64,000 nucleotides of DNA from Algoriphagus zhangzhouensis (GTDB lineage: Bacteria > Bacteroidota > Bacteroidia > Cytophagales > Cyclobacteriaceae): the NCBI RefSeq assembly GCF_900148515.1, contig NZ_FRXN01000001.1, positions 372,001-436,000 on the forward strand, read 5' to 3'. Of this stretch, positions 18,453 through 27,997 are shown piece by piece. The position numbers were made by a program, and so were the translations under genes. Positions within the stretch are counted from its first letter, which is position 1. Each line of letters opens with the position of its first letter. The notes beneath the pieces are model-generated. The model worked only from the letters and a program-made list of their open reading frames with translations, made no database searches and had not been told where the DNA came from.

Positions 18453-19634
18453 TTAAGGATAAATCAAGTAGTTTTTCCTCATGACTTTGTAAGCCTCAAT
18501 TCCGGATTTCCAAGATTGCTCTATTTCCTGACCTGATTTACCGGCAAGCATGGCTTTTTTGATTTCATCAGTTCCCAAAAGCGTATTGAAATAGTTGTTG
18601 AAGAACTTCTCTTTCATCCCAGACTTTTGATAAGCTTCCATCAGATACTCCAAGGTGAAGTGATGGTCCATCGATTCACCTCTCAAATCTCTACCGTAAC
18701 AAAGTTTATCTTGATGAGGAGGGGTTTTGGACATCCCATCAATACTAACAGGAGTGAATGTGAAATCGCCGAATTTGGGGTCTGGGTATCCGTATACCTC
18801 GAAAGGAAAATAGGTTCCCCTTCCCAAAGAAATGACGGTTCCTTCAAATAGGCAGGTACTTGGATATAATCTGATAGAAAGATCGTTTGGAAGGTTTGGA
18901 GAAGGTTTTACGGGAATTGCATAGGAAGTGGTATGAGTCCAGTTTTCCATCGGAATGATATCCAATTCACAGGTTTTTGCTCCTTTAAGCCACTTTTCTC
19001 CATTGATCATTTGTGCCAACTCTCCAACAGTCAAGGCATGCACAATCGGGATTGGATGCATTCCAACGAAACTCTCGAAACCTGCCTTTAAAATCGGTCC
19101 AGCGATGTAATCTCCATTTGGATTAGGCCGATCAAAAATGATCACTTTTTTACCATTTTCGGCAGCAGCCTCCATGATATAATGCATTGTGGAGATGTAG
19201 GTATAAAACCTGACTCCGACATCCTGCAAGTCAAAAAGTATGACATCTAAATCCTGAACCTGAGCTGCCGTGGGCTTTCTGTTTTTACCATAAAGTGAAA
19301 CGATCGGCAATCCAGTTTTTTGATCTACGCTATTATCTACTTTTTCTCCGGCATCTGCAGTGCCACGGAACCCATGCTCGGGAACGAATACTTTTTTGAG
19401 ATCAACTCCCTGCTCCAACAAAAAGTCCACAATGTGTTTATTTTCCTTTTGGGGCATAATGGAAGTTTGATTGGCTACGATTCCGACTCTTTTCCCTTGA
19501 AGCATAGGGAGATAGAGCTCAGGTCTCTCATCACCCATAATGATTTGGCCTTGTGTTTGAGAATTAAACAATCCAAAGAGACCTAAAAAGGCGCTCAAAA
19601 AAATGACTAAGAATAAGTTTTTCATGTGCTTCAT
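18453..19634 (-). CDS. NamZ-like exo-beta-N-acetylmuramidase (DUF1343)
   Basis: The 393-residue protein has a signal peptide (about 1-30). The body carries DUF1343/NamZ wording: GKRVGIVANQTS, FVPEHGFRGTADAGE, LFDLQDVGVRFYTYISTMHY and FDRPNPNGD. NamZ enzymes release terminal MurNAc from peptidoglycan fragments, so a role in cell-wall recycling in the periplasm is likely. Two Met starts exist (19634 and 19625); both keep the signal peptide. It lies 43 bases upstream of fmt on the same strand and diverges from the FtsX-type permease gene. Confidence 0.85.
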   Translation of the reverse strand: MKHMKNLFLVIFLSAFLGLFGLFNSQTQGQIIMGDERPELYLPMLQGKRVGIVANQTSIMPQKENKHIVDFLLEQGVDLKKVFVPEHGFRGTADAGEKVDNSVDQKTGLPIVSLYGKNRKPTAAQVQDLDVILFDLQDVGVRFYTYISTMHYIMEAAAENGKKVIIFDRPNPNGDYIAGPILKAGFESFVGMHPIPIVHALTVGELAQMINGEKWLKGAKTCELDIIPMENWTHTTSYAIPVKPSPNLPNDLSIRLYPSTCLFEGTVISLGRGTYFPFEVYGYPDPKFGDFTFTPVSIDGMSKTPPHQDKLCYGRDLRGESMDHHFTLEYLMEAYQKSGMKEKFFNNYFNTLLGTDEIKKAMLAGKSGQEIEQSWKSGIEAYKVMRKNYLIYP

Positions 19635-19673
19635 GCTATTTTGCGCAGTAATTGGACAAATTAAATCACTCCA

Positions 19674-20888
19674 TTGAACCTTTCCTATTTCATAGCCAAA
19701 AGAATCAGTTTTAGAAAAACAGGTGGATTTTCATCAACGATCCACTTGATTGCTGTTGGCAGTTTGGCTTTAGGCCTGGCAGTGTCAATACTTTCTTTTA
19801 TGGTGTTGGGAGGGTTTCAAAAGACTGTTGCAAACAAAGTATATGGCTTTACCGGTCAATATCAGGTGCAGCGTTTTACCATGAGCAATGCTTTTGAGGA
19901 GAGCCCTTTTTCCCTTCAGAGCGACTTTGCACAAAATTATAGCCAAATTCCCGTGATCGATCGGGTTCAATCTTTTGCCCATAAGGCCGCTCTGATCAAA
20001 GGAGACCAGGAAGTGGAAGGAGTGTTGATGAAAGGAGTGGGGCAAGACTTTGATACTCTGACTTTTAAAAATTACCTCAAGGAAGGAAGGTTGATCCGGA
20101 TTCCAGAGGAAGGAACATCCAATGAATTAATGGTTAGTTCGGTGATTGCAAATCGACTTCAACTGAAAGTCGGTGATCGGATTATTCTCTATTTCGTACA
20201 GGATCCACCCCGATACAGAAGAGTAGAACTTGTAGGGATTTATGAGACCTATCTCGAAAATTTTGATGAAAAAATCATCATCGGGGAACTACAGACTATC
20301 CGCAACCTGAATGGTTGGGCAAAAGATGAAATCGGTGGCTTAGAGATTTTTGTAAATAAAAAGCCAACCAGAAAGGTTTTTGAGACCATTGAAGAAAATT
20401 TGGACCTGGACCTTAAGCTGATCGATTCGCAAGATAAATTTCTGGAGATCTTCGATTGGCTCAAACTTTTGGATACCAATGTCTATGTATTTATAGGATT
20501 GATCGGTTTTGTTGCCATTTTCAATATGGCGGCAATCCTATTTATCCTCATCATGGAGCGAACCCAAATGATAGGCCTTTTGAAGGCTCTAGGCGCAAGA
20601 AATCAGCAGATTCGTAAGATTTTCTTCTGGAATGGAATGCGAATCCTTGGAAGAGGTTTGTTAATCGGAAATGCGATAGGGCTTGGTTTTGGGATTTTTC
20701 AAGACTTATTCCATTTGATTCCTTTGGATCCAGAAAGCTACTATATGAGCTATGTTCCCATAGATTGGAATTGGCCAATTTTTATTGCAATTAATATAGG
20801 AATTGCAGCATTGACAGCGGCAGTGCTATGGATCCCTGTCTTGGTTATTTCAAGGGTGAATCCAATTCAATCGATTCGGTTTGATTGA
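19674..20888 (+). CDS. FtsX-family ABC permease (LolC/LolE or MacB-like), TTG start
   Basis: This 404-residue permease has a first membrane helix at about 23-48 after the family's N-terminal cytoplasmic stretch (IAKRISFRKTGGFSS). A large periplasmic domain occupies about 50-265. Three C-terminal helices make up the FtsX domain (about 268-395, including LLKALGARNQQIRKIF). It fits the LolC/E lipoprotein-release type, whose ATPase would be encoded elsewhere. The reading frame starts at TTG (19674). The normal family N-terminus begins right there and no ATG is near, so TTG is accepted. Its 3' end overlaps the convergent GT2 gene by 44 bases. Confidence 0.85.
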   Translation: MNLSYFIAKRISFRKTGGFSSTIHLIAVGSLALGLAVSILSFMVLGGFQKTVANKVYGFTGQYQVQRFTMSNAFEESPFSLQSDFAQNYSQIPVIDRVQSFAHKAALIKGDQEVEGVLMKGVGQDFDTLTFKNYLKEGRLIRIPEEGTSNELMVSSVIANRLQLKVGDRIILYFVQDPPRYRRVELVGIYETYLENFDEKIIIGELQTIRNLNGWAKDEIGGLEIFVNKKPTRKVFETIEENLDLDLKLIDSQDKFLEIFDWLKLLDTNVYVFIGLIGFVAIFNMAAILFILIMERTQMIGLLKALGARNQQIRKIFFWNGMRILGRGLLIGNAIGLGFGIFQDLFHLIPLDPESYYMSYVPIDWNWPIFIAINIGIAALTAAVLWIPVLVISRVNPIQSIRFD

Positions 20889-21618
20889 TTCGGTAAGGGG
20901 AGAAGATACTTTTGACTTTCATCCAAATCACTCCAAAAACAGCCTCCTTAAAGATTCCTTTGCTCATTTTTGAAGTTCCCTTGGTTCGATCGGTAAAAAT
21001 AATCGGAACTTCTTTGATCTGGAATCCCAATTTCCAGGCGGTGAATTTCATCTCAATTTGGAAAGCATAACCAATAAATCGGATTTCATCCAAATTGATG
21101 CCTTGAAGGACTGATTTGTGATAGCATTTGAAACCTGCTGTCGCATCTTTGATAGGAAGTCCAGTTATGAATTTCACATAAACAGAGGCAAAATAAGACA
21201 TCAAAACACGTCCCATTGGCCAGTTTACAACATTGACACCCGTGATATAGCGCGAACCTATACTCATGTCAAAGCCTTCCTCAGCGCAAGCTTTATATAG
21301 ACTGATCAAGTCATTGGGATTATGGGAAAAGTCGGCATCCATTTCAAAAATGTAATCATAGCCTTTTCTTAAAGCCCATTTGAAACCGTTGATATAGGCT
21401 GTTCCTAATCCTAATTTGCCCTTTCTTTGAACTAAATGAAGTCTTTCAGGAAACTTGTCCTGGAGATCGATGACAACTTTGGCTGTACCATCAGGAGATC
21501 CGTCATCTATGATCAAAAGTTCAAAATTACCCTCCAGATCCATCACAGTTTGGATCATGTCTGAGATGTTTTCGATCTCATTGTAGGTGGGGATGATAAC
21601 GAGTTTTCTGTGGTCCAT
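20845..21618 (-). CDS. Dolichyl/polyprenyl-phosphate mannose synthase-like glycosyltransferase (GT2)
   Basis: This is a 257-residue GT2 enzyme starting at MDHRKLVIIPTYNE (ATG 21616-21618). A longer frame to 21678 would run into the divergent ATP-grasp gene. Motifs are PTYNEIENI, DDGSPDGTA, the metal-binding EMDADFSHNP and TDRTKGTSKMS. These match DPM1-type enzymes that transfer a sugar from a nucleotide sugar to a polyprenyl phosphate at the inner membrane. There is no C-terminal GtrA membrane domain. The last 44 coding bases overlap the end of the permease gene on the other strand. Confidence 0.9.
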   Translation of the reverse strand: MDHRKLVIIPTYNEIENISDMIQTVMDLEGNFELLIIDDGSPDGTAKVVIDLQDKFPERLHLVQRKGKLGLGTAYINGFKWALRKGYDYIFEMDADFSHNPNDLISLYKACAEEGFDMSIGSRYITGVNVVNWPMGRVLMSYFASVYVKFITGLPIKDATAGFKCYHKSVLQGINLDEIRFIGYAFQIEMKFTAWKLGFQIKEVPIIFTDRTKGTSKMSKGIFKEAVFGVIWMKVKSIFSPYRINQTESIELDSPLK

Positions 21619-21714
21619 ATTTTGGGTGAAAGCCCAAAAGTAAGGTTTCCTGATGGTATTTGAAGAATGGCTTTGCAATTTTTAGCGAAAGAGTACTTTT
21701 GGGAAAAATTTGAT

Positions 21715-22587
21715 ATGAACCCTAGAGTAGCCATCGTTTCGTATTTTTCTGTTGGAGCCTATGATGCCAACTCGATCAATGAAGATGAAATCTTATCCAA
21801 TATCCTTACTGAATTAGGCATAGAAAACCAGGTTGTAGCGTGGTCGGACCCAAAGGTCGATTGGGAGGGGTTTTCTTGCTTATTGATTAAGTCAGTTTGG
21901 GATTACTTTGATTATTATCCTCAATTTTTGGAGTGGATCGAAAAAATGAAAGAATTGGGGATTCCTGCATTAAATGATCTGGATACAATTCGTTGGAATA
22001 GCACCAAAGCTTATTTGTTGGAGGTTCAGGAGCGAGGGATTCCCACAATTGCTGGAAAAATAATCACCAAAAAAGGTGATCTTAATAAAGCTGCGATCAG
22101 CCTAGAATCTGATACGGTTGTTGTCAAGCCTTTAGTGAGTGGGGGAGCGAAGAATACCTTTAAAATCCACATTTCTGAACTGTCCCAATATGAGGAAAAA
22201 ATCTCTAAATTATTGGAAGATGAGGCATTTTTGGTCCAGCCTTTTGTCTCTGAGGTCGCAGAAGTAGGAGAGTACTCTCTTCTATTCTTTAATGGAGTTT
22301 TTTCGCATGCAGTTTTGAAAACTCCAGCCCAAGAGGATTTTAGAGTTCAGCATTATTTTGGAGGAACCATACAAGAAGTTAAGCCTTCTGATTCTATGCT
22401 TGAATCTGCGAAAAGGATCATGAGAGAATTTGCTGGAAATACGCTTTACGCCAGAGTAGACGGTGTTGTAATTAATGGGATTTTCCATTTGATGGAATTG
22501 GAACTGATCGAGCCATATTTGTTTCTTGGTCTTAGCCAAAATGCTATCCCCAATTACAAGCAGGCTCTCAAAGTAAGGTTGCTTTAA
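21715..22587 (+). CDS. ATP-grasp ligase (RimK/DcsG-like)
   Basis: This 290-residue protein of the ATP-grasp fold starts at MNPRVAIVSYFSV (ATG 21715), because an upstream frame to 21667 adds unrelated residues. Visible motifs are VVKPLVSGGAKNTF (ATP lysine and glycine loop), FLVQPFVSEV, GEYSLLFFNGVFSHAVLKTP, DFRVQHYFGG and a C-terminal metal site in MELELIEPYLFL. The pattern resembles the O-ureido-serine cyclo-ligase DcsG/RimK-like group, which joins a carboxylate to an amine. The true substrates are unknown. It shares the palindromic TTAA stop region with the convergent TPR lipoprotein gene. Confidence 0.8.
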   Translation: MNPRVAIVSYFSVGAYDANSINEDEILSNILTELGIENQVVAWSDPKVDWEGFSCLLIKSVWDYFDYYPQFLEWIEKMKELGIPALNDLDTIRWNSTKAYLLEVQERGIPTIAGKIITKKGDLNKAAISLESDTVVVKPLVSGGAKNTFKIHISELSQYEEKISKLLEDEAFLVQPFVSEVAEVGEYSLLFFNGVFSHAVLKTPAQEDFRVQHYFGGTIQEVKPSDSMLESAKRIMREFAGNTLYARVDGVVINGIFHLMELELIEPYLFLGLSQNAIPNYKQALKVRLL

Positions 22588-23381
22588 GAACAGATGTCCA
22601 AATTGCTCTGAGCGTAGTCAGACCCCATATTTGCAGCTCTTTGAATGTAATTACAGCCATCCGTATCACCCAATTTTGCCATGCAGATGCCTTTTTTGGC
22701 TAAGGCTTCCATGTGAGTTGGGTTTTTCTTTAACACGTTGTCAAAATCTTCAAGGGCCCATTCCAGATATCCCAAATGCATGTAGGCAAAACCTCGATTG
22801 TAAACTGCTACCATATTGTCTGGTTGTTTGCTTACGTACATATTGAAGGAACCAGCACAACCATAAGCATCACCAATATATGCCCGGGCCATTCCTTGAT
22901 AAAAGTATATTTCAGGGTCATCATCATTGATTTCTTTCGCTCTCTCGAAGAAATTGTTCGCTAGTTTATAATCCTGGTTCTGAAGGAGAGCTCTTCCTGT
23001 TAGAAAAAGAATTTCATAATCTTCAGGATCTGTTTTAGCTGCCCTTAATAAAATTAATTCGGCTTTTTCAAATTCCTTTTCATTAAAATAGATTTTGCCT
23101 ATTCCCGCCATTGCTTGAGCATAATTGCCATCTATTGAAAGGATTTTTTCGTAGTCTTCGATTGCTTCATCCATTTTTCCCAATTCTTCATAAGAACGAG
23201 CTCTAAGATGGAGAGCCTTCACATCTGTGACATGCAAAAACAAATATTTATTGAGCTCTGAAATAGCTGCTTCATATTGTTTTTGATAAAATAGGTCTTC
23301 GGCTTGAAAAAGATCAGAGGCACAAGAGGTTATCCAAAAAAATAGGAGGATAAAAGTCGGTTTACTTATTTTTCGTAGCAT
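22584..23381 (-). CDS. TPR-repeat lipoprotein
   Basis: This 265-residue predicted lipoprotein starts at the ATG at 23379-23381 (MLRKISKPTFILLFF). The lipobox is ITSC. After it come about six tetratricopeptide repeats (for example KALHLRARSYEELGKMDEAI, then YAQAMAGIGKIYFNEKEFE), which form a helical protein-binding solenoid. The C-terminus has a Sel1-like end (GCNYIQRAANMGSDYAQ). It is probably an outer-membrane or periplasmic scaffold; partners are not known. A longer frame to 23456 would bury the signal peptide. It ends 4 bases into the end of the ATP-grasp gene. Confidence 0.82.
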   Translation of the reverse strand: MLRKISKPTFILLFFWITSCASDLFQAEDLFYQKQYEAAISELNKYLFLHVTDVKALHLRARSYEELGKMDEAIEDYEKILSIDGNYAQAMAGIGKIYFNEKEFEKAELILLRAAKTDPEDYEILFLTGRALLQNQDYKLANNFFERAKEINDDDPEIYFYQGMARAYIGDAYGCAGSFNMYVSKQPDNMVAVYNRGFAYMHLGYLEWALEDFDNVLKKNPTHMEALAKKGICMAKLGDTDGCNYIQRAANMGSDYAQSNLDICS

Positions 23382-23466
23382 ACCTAAATAAACAAAAAAA
23401 TAAGGGGTAAAGGAAATGTTTTCCTTCAAAAACTTCCTAAACCCCTGATTTAACAAACTTTAAGAG

Positions 23467-24564
23467 TTAAAGAACTCCCTTGGTGCTTGGTAGCTGATTG
23501 ATATTTCGTGGATCTCTTTGGACTGCCATCTTGATTGCACGCGCCAAAGCCTTGAAAATAGCCTCTATTTTATGATGCTCGTTATCCCCTTCAGCTTTGA
23601 TATTTAAATTGCATTTAGCAGTATCAGAGAATGATTTGAAGAAATGATAAAACATTTCAGTAGGCATGTCACCAACTTTTTCACGCTTAAAATCTGCTTC
23701 CCACATCAACCAAGGTCTTCCACCAAAGTCAATGGCAACCTGAGCCAAGACATCGTCCATTGGAAGTAAGAATCCATAGCGATAGATTCCTTTTTTATCT
23801 CCCAAAGCTTTCAAATAGGCTTCACCCAATGCCAAAGCAGTATCCTCTATGGTATGATGCTCATCGATATGCAGATCACCGTTGACAGTGATTTCCAGAT
23901 CTGTTGATCCATGTTTGCCCAATTGCTCCAGCATATGATCAAAGAAGTGCAATCCTGTTTTGATTTTGCACTGCCCTGATCCGTCCAGATTCAATTTGAT
24001 ATGGATGTCAGTTTCAGAAGTAGTTCTTTTCACCTCTGCTTTTCGAGGAGGCATTTTTAGAAATGTGTAGATCTCGTCCCAATCCTTGGTAGAAAGGCTG
24101 GCGGTTTCCTGAAAATCACCAATAAAAATCGCTTTAGAACCGAGATTGTCTGCCAATTGAATGTCAGTCACTCTATCGCCGATTACAAATGAATTGGCCA
24201 AATCATATTCTTCTGAAAAATATTGAGTCAAAAGACCTGTTCGAGGTTTTCTGGTTTCAGCATTTTCATGCTCGAAAGTCTTATCAATGTGGATTTCAGT
24301 GAAGAAAATGTTTTCCTGCTCTAGGGTTTTCAACATTTTGAACTGTGCAGGCCAAAAGTCTTTTTCAGGAAATGAATCTGTTCCCAATCCATCTTGATTG
24401 GTTACCATCACCAACTCATATTCTAACTCTTCTGCAATCTTTCTTAGGTTTGAAATTGCTTTAGGGATAAATTCTAGTTTTTCTAGGCTATCTACCTGAT
24501 AATCAGTAGGTGGTTCTTTGATGATCGTTCCGTCACGATCTATAAATAATACTTTCTTTTTCAT
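23467..24564 (-). CDS. hisB: Bifunctional histidinol-phosphatase / imidazoleglycerol-phosphate dehydratase
   Basis: This 365-residue enzyme does steps 6 and 8 of histidine synthesis. The N-terminal HAD phosphatase (about 1-165) has [12 protein letters not shown] and FVIGDRVTD. The C-terminal dehydratase (about 175-365) has [14 protein letters not shown] and [14 protein letters not shown], the manganese-binding histidine motifs. Translation starts at 24564, overlapping the hisC stop by 4 bases (ATGA). A longer in-frame start at 24648 falls inside hisC and is unlikely. It is the last gene of the hisG-D-C-B operon. Confidence 0.95.
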   Translation of the reverse strand: MKKKVLFIDRDGTIIKEPPTDYQVDSLEKLEFIPKAISNLRKIAEELEYELVMVTNQDGLGTDSFPEKDFWPAQFKMLKTLEQENIFFTEIHIDKTFEHENAETRKPRTGLLTQYFSEEYDLANSFVIGDRVTDIQLADNLGSKAIFIGDFQETASLSTKDWDEIYTFLKMPPRKAEVKRTTSETDIHIKLNLDGSGQCKIKTGLHFFDHMLEQLGKHGSTDLEITVNGDLHIDEHHTIEDTALALGEAYLKALGDKKGIYRYGFLLPMDDVLAQVAIDFGGRPWLMWEADFKREKVGDMPTEMFYHFFKSFSDTAKCNLNIKAEGDNEHHKIEAIFKALARAIKMAVQRDPRNINQLPSTKGVL

Positions 24565-25625
24565 GATTGAATAGGTTTGACTACAGCTTGTAAAGCTTTT
24601 AAAAAGGCTGTGTTTTCCTCTCTGGTCCCAACAGTGATTCTCAGGCAATCTTCACAGAGAAGAACTTTTGCTCTGTTTCGGACGATGATTTTTTGATCAA
24701 TCAAATCATTGTAGATCTGAGTAGCTTGAGGAACCTGAACCAAAAGGAAATTGGCTTGAGAAGGATGAATTTTCTTGACAAAATCCAGCTTTTCCAATTC
24801 TGATTTGAGGAATTCTCTTTCCTTTAGAATCTCTAGAATCATTTTTTCAACCTTTTCCTGGTTTCCCAAAGCAGCAAGAACTGTTTCTTGGGTCAGCCCG
24901 GAAATATTGTAGGGAGGCTTGATTTTGTTTAAAATCTTGATCAACTCTTCGGAGGCAAAAGCCATCCCCAAACGCAAAGACGCCAAGCCCCAAGCTTTGG
25001 AAAAGGTCTGCATCACCAAGAGGTTTGGATATTCGTCCAAATGTGTGGTAAAGCTAGGCTCGTCATTGAAATCTATGTATGCCTCATCTACCACCACCAA
25101 GCCTTTAAAATGCTTTAAAAGTAAAAGCACATCAGCTCTGTTTACTTTGTTTCCACTTGGATTATTTGGAGTACAAACAAAGATGATTTTGGTATTTGAA
25201 TCGATTTGATCAAAGATTTTCTCCGGCTGTAGTTGAAAGTCCGAAGTCAAAGAGACTTTTCTAGTCTCCACGTCATTGATGGATGCGCTCACCTCATACA
25301 TCCCGTAAGTAGGAGGTAGCAGAATCACATTATCTATTCCGGGCCTGCAAAATGCACGATACAAAAGATCGATTGCCTCATCAGATCCATTACCCAAAAA
25401 GATTTGGCTGGGTCTTACTTTTTTGATCAAAGCAATCTTTTCTTTCAAAGCACTTTGATAGGGATCTGGGTAACGATTGAAATCTGCATCGGTAACTGAT
25501 CCATAAGGGTTTTCATTGGCATCCAAGAATACTCCTTCTTTGCCGGTATACTCATCTCTCGCCGAAGTGTAAGGTTGGAGCTGAGCGATATGAGGTCTTA
25601 ATAATGAATTTAGATCAAAGCTCAT
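24561..25625 (-). CDS. hisC: Histidinol-phosphate aminotransferase
   Basis: The 354-residue class I/II aminotransferase has the family motifs [42 protein letters not shown] and [15 protein letters not shown], where the Lys in SKAWG binds PLP. It converts imidazole-acetol phosphate and glutamate to histidinol phosphate. It overlaps hisD by 4 bases upstream and hisB by 4 bases downstream, so the three are tightly coupled. Confidence 0.96.
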   Translation of the reverse strand: MSFDLNSLLRPHIAQLQPYTSARDEYTGKEGVFLDANENPYGSVTDADFNRYPDPYQSALKEKIALIKKVRPSQIFLGNGSDEAIDLLYRAFCRPGIDNVILLPPTYGMYEVSASINDVETRKVSLTSDFQLQPEKIFDQIDSNTKIIFVCTPNNPSGNKVNRADVLLLLKHFKGLVVVDEAYIDFNDEPSFTTHLDEYPNLLVMQTFSKAWGLASLRLGMAFASEELIKILNKIKPPYNISGLTQETVLAALGNQEKVEKMILEILKEREFLKSELEKLDFVKKIHPSQANFLLVQVPQATQIYNDLIDQKIIVRNRAKVLLCEDCLRITVGTREENTAFLKALQAVVKPIQS

Positions 25626-26917
25626 ATTTTGTTCTTTTTCAGATAATTAAGACGGACAGTTACTGCGTTTTTGTGAGCTTCCAGAAGTTCATTTTCTGCC
25701 ATAATCTCAACGACAGGTCCCAAGGTTTTTAAACCTTCAGGGGAGATTTTTTGGTAGGTGATTTTCTTGACAAAGGAGTCTAGAGACACCCCAGAGTAAT
25801 TTCTAGCATAACCATAGGTAGGCAAGGTGTGGTTGGTTCCAGAAGCGTAATCCCCTGCAGATTCTGGAGTGAAATTACCGATGAATACAGAACCAGCATT
25901 TACGATTTGATCAACCACATCCTCCTCATTTGCTACACTAATAATCAGGTGCTCAGGTGCGTAGAAGTTGATTAGATCAATTGCCAATTGGGGATCCTCC
26001 ATCACAACCGCTACTGAGTTTTTCAGGGCTTTATGGGCAATGTCTTTTCGAGGAAGCTCTTCCAATTGCTTCTCTACTTCCTTTTTAACCTTCCTTGCCA
26101 CTTTTTCTGTAGGACTAACCAAAACCACTTGGGAATCAACTCCGTGTTCCGCTTGAGAAAGTAAATCAGCTGCCACGAAAGACGGATTGGCGGTTTCATC
26201 AGCATACACCAAAACCTCTGAAGGTCCTGCTGGCATATCGATGGCAACACCATATTTGGTTGCCATTTGCTTGGCTGCGGTAACAAATTGGTTTCCCGGG
26301 CCAAAGATTTTATCCACAGCAGGAACTGATTCGGTTCCAAATGTCAATGCAGCAACAGCCTGAGCACCGCCTGATTTGATGATTTTAGTAATGCCAATCA
26401 ATTCGGCAGTGTACAGAATAGCTGGGTGGATTTTTCCTTCACGATTTGGAGGCGTACAGAGAACGATCTCTTTGCATCCTGCCAGTTTTGCAGGAACTCC
26501 CAGCATCAAAACTGTACTGAAAAGGGGAGCGGTTCCTCCAGGAATATATAGCCCTATCTTTTGAATAGGCATGCTTTTCCTACGGCAAACTACTCCTGGC
26601 ATGACCTCTTCGATCAGTTCGGGAGTGGCTTGGGCAGCATGGAATTTTTCTATGTTGTTTTTAGCAGTTTGGATAGCTTCTCTCAATTCAGGAGACAAAG
26701 CAGCCGCCGCAGCCTGAATTTCAACTTCTTCTACCAAAAGAGAATCCAAATCTACATGATCGTATTCATGAGCAAATTTAAAAAGTGCCTTATCGCCGTT
26801 CTTTTTGACTTTTCGAAGGATGGGCTTGACAATTTTATTGATTGCCTTGGTTTTGAAAACTGGTCTAGCCAGTTCTTTTTTCCAGGATGATTCCCCTGGG
26901 TTGACAAGCATTTTCAT
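25622..26917 (-). CDS. hisD: Histidinol dehydrogenase
   Basis: The 431-residue enzyme oxidises histidinol to histidine in two NAD-dependent steps with zinc. Family signatures are present: [54 protein letters not shown] and [19 protein letters not shown]. The length is normal. It lies 22 bases after hisG and overlaps hisC by 4 bases. Confidence 0.97.
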   Translation of the reverse strand: MKMLVNPGESSWKKELARPVFKTKAINKIVKPILRKVKKNGDKALFKFAHEYDHVDLDSLLVEEVEIQAAAAALSPELREAIQTAKNNIEKFHAAQATPELIEEVMPGVVCRRKSMPIQKIGLYIPGGTAPLFSTVLMLGVPAKLAGCKEIVLCTPPNREGKIHPAILYTAELIGITKIIKSGGAQAVAALTFGTESVPAVDKIFGPGNQFVTAAKQMATKYGVAIDMPAGPSEVLVYADETANPSFVAADLLSQAEHGVDSQVVLVSPTEKVARKVKKEVEKQLEELPRKDIAHKALKNSVAVVMEDPQLAIDLINFYAPEHLIISVANEEDVVDQIVNAGSVFIGNFTPESAGDYASGTNHTLPTYGYARNYSGVSLDSFVKKITYQKISPEGLKTLGPVVEIMAENELLEAHKNAVTVRLNYLKKNKI

Positions 26918-26939
26918 GATTCTTTGCTTTTAGGGTCTA

Positions 26940-27800
26940 TCAAATCACCATTTTTTCAATAGGGATCACTAAAATTCCTTCCGCTCCAGCCGCTCTCAAT
27001 TCTTCAATATTTTCCCAGAATTGATCTTCGCTCAGTACTGAATGTACCGAAGACCAGCCTTCCTGCGCCAATGGGAGGATAGTAGGGCTTCTCATTCCAG
27101 GGATCAAGCTAATGATTTTCTCAATGGATTCATTGGGAGCATTCAAAAGGACGTATTTATTGCTTTTTCCTTTTTGAACAGCATTCATTCTGAATAAAAG
27201 CTTTTCTACAATCTCCTTTTTCCAGTCTTCTAATTCTTGATTGGAGATCAAAACAGCCTCAGATTTGAAAATCTCTTCGACTTCTTTCAATCCGTTCATC
27301 ATCAAGGTGGAACCTGAACTGACGATATCACAAATTCCCTCTGCGAGACCAATGCTTGGAGCAATCTCCACAGAACCTGAAATCTCATGGATTTCGGCAT
27401 TGATGTTTTGGGATTTGAGATAGTCACCAAGGATTTTTGGATAGGAGGTAGCTATGTTTTTACCTTCAAAATACTCGATTCCTGGATAATTTTGACCTTT
27501 TGGGATAGCCAAAGAAAGGCGACATTTGGAGAATCCAAGCTTTTTCAATACTTGAACATCCTTGTCTTTTTCGACCAGTTCATTTTCCCCAACAATTCCC
27601 AAATCAGCTACTCCATCGGCTACATAGCCAGGAATATCATCATCTCTGAGAAATAAAAACTCAATGGGGAAGTTAGTGGAAGTGGATTTGAGTTTCCCTG
27701 TTCCATTGTAAAATTTGATGCCACATTCCTTGATTAGGCTAAGTGAGTCATCGGATAGTCTACCGCTTTTTTGGACGGCAATACGGATTATTTTTTCCAT
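26940..27800 (-). CDS. hisG: ATP phosphoribosyltransferase (long form)
   Basis: This 286-residue long-form HisG has the catalytic domains (IAVQKSGRLSDDSLSL, DLGIVGENEL, DIVSSGSTLMMNGL in the PRPP loop region) and a C-terminal ACT-like regulatory domain from about residue 210, where histidine gives feedback inhibition. It catalyses the first step, ATP plus PRPP. It is the first structural gene of the operon. The 104 bases upstream hold hairpins and a histidine-rich leader peptide, so transcription is probably controlled by histidine supply as well. Confidence 0.96.
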   Translation of the reverse strand: MEKIIRIAVQKSGRLSDDSLSLIKECGIKFYNGTGKLKSTSTNFPIEFLFLRDDDIPGYVADGVADLGIVGENELVEKDKDVQVLKKLGFSKCRLSLAIPKGQNYPGIEYFEGKNIATSYPKILGDYLKSQNINAEIHEISGSVEIAPSIGLAEGICDIVSSGSTLMMNGLKEVEEIFKSEAVLISNQELEDWKKEIVEKLLFRMNAVQKGKSNKYVLLNAPNESIEKIISLIPGMRSPTILPLAQEGWSSVHSVLSEDQFWENIEELRAAGAEGILVIPIEKMVI

Positions 27801-27845
27801 GATAGCAAGTTACGCTAAGAAGTAATAAAGGCTGAATGAAATTTT

Positions 27846-27879
27846 GGTGAAAGGCCGAATCCCTGTCATCGGCGTCACC
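27846..27879 (-). promoter_or_regulatory. his leader hairpin B
   Basis: On the minus strand GGTGA, C, GCCGA, a 10-base loop, TCGGC, a 3-base bulge, then TCACC form a bulged 10-pair stem. It lies between the leader peptide and hisG. Its 3' arm GCCTTT (27855-27850) could instead pair with AAAGGC in the leader (27942-27937). That makes two mutually exclusive folds possible. No long T-run follows it. Confidence 0.45.
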
Positions 27880-27891
27880 GGATGGGTGTGT

Positions 27892-27915
27892 AAAAATATT
27901 CCTCTCAAGAGGAAT
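27892..27915 (-). terminator. his leader hairpin A, possible attenuator terminator
   Basis: On the minus strand ATTCCTC, loop TTGA, GAGGAAT, then ATTTTT. The stem spans the leader peptide's last codons and stop codon, and the T-run follows at once. It is short and AT-rich, so termination strength is uncertain. A ribosome finishing or stalling on the leader would directly affect its folding. Confidence 0.45.
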
Positions 27916-27988
27916 GATGGAAATGATGCAACAAATGCCTTTGATGGCCTGTTGTAGAAAAAATACTATGTAGTGCGTTGTTTTTCAT
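27905..27988 (-). CDS. hisL: Histidine-rich his operon leader peptide
   Basis: This is an ATG-to-TGA frame of 27 codons on the minus strand, 104 bases before hisG and too short for ordinary gene calling. It starts MKNNALHS and ends HQRHLLHHFHHSS. Seven of 27 residues are His (positions 7, 15, 18, 21, 22, 24 and 25), far above chance. This is the classic layout of a histidine-sensing leader: the ribosome stalls at His codons when charged tRNA-His is low and changes the fold of the downstream RNA. A TAnnTTTG promoter box sits just before it and hairpins sit just after. The peptide itself need not have a function. Confidence 0.85.
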   Translation of the reverse strand: MKNNALHSIFSTTGHQRHLLHHFHHSS

Positions 27989-27997
27989 TTCTTGCGA

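Noticed and set aside
23459..23473. CTTTAA-GAG-TTAAAG as terminator of the his operon
   Set aside because: The stem is only A/T-rich, lies at the hisB stop and has no T-run on the minus strand.
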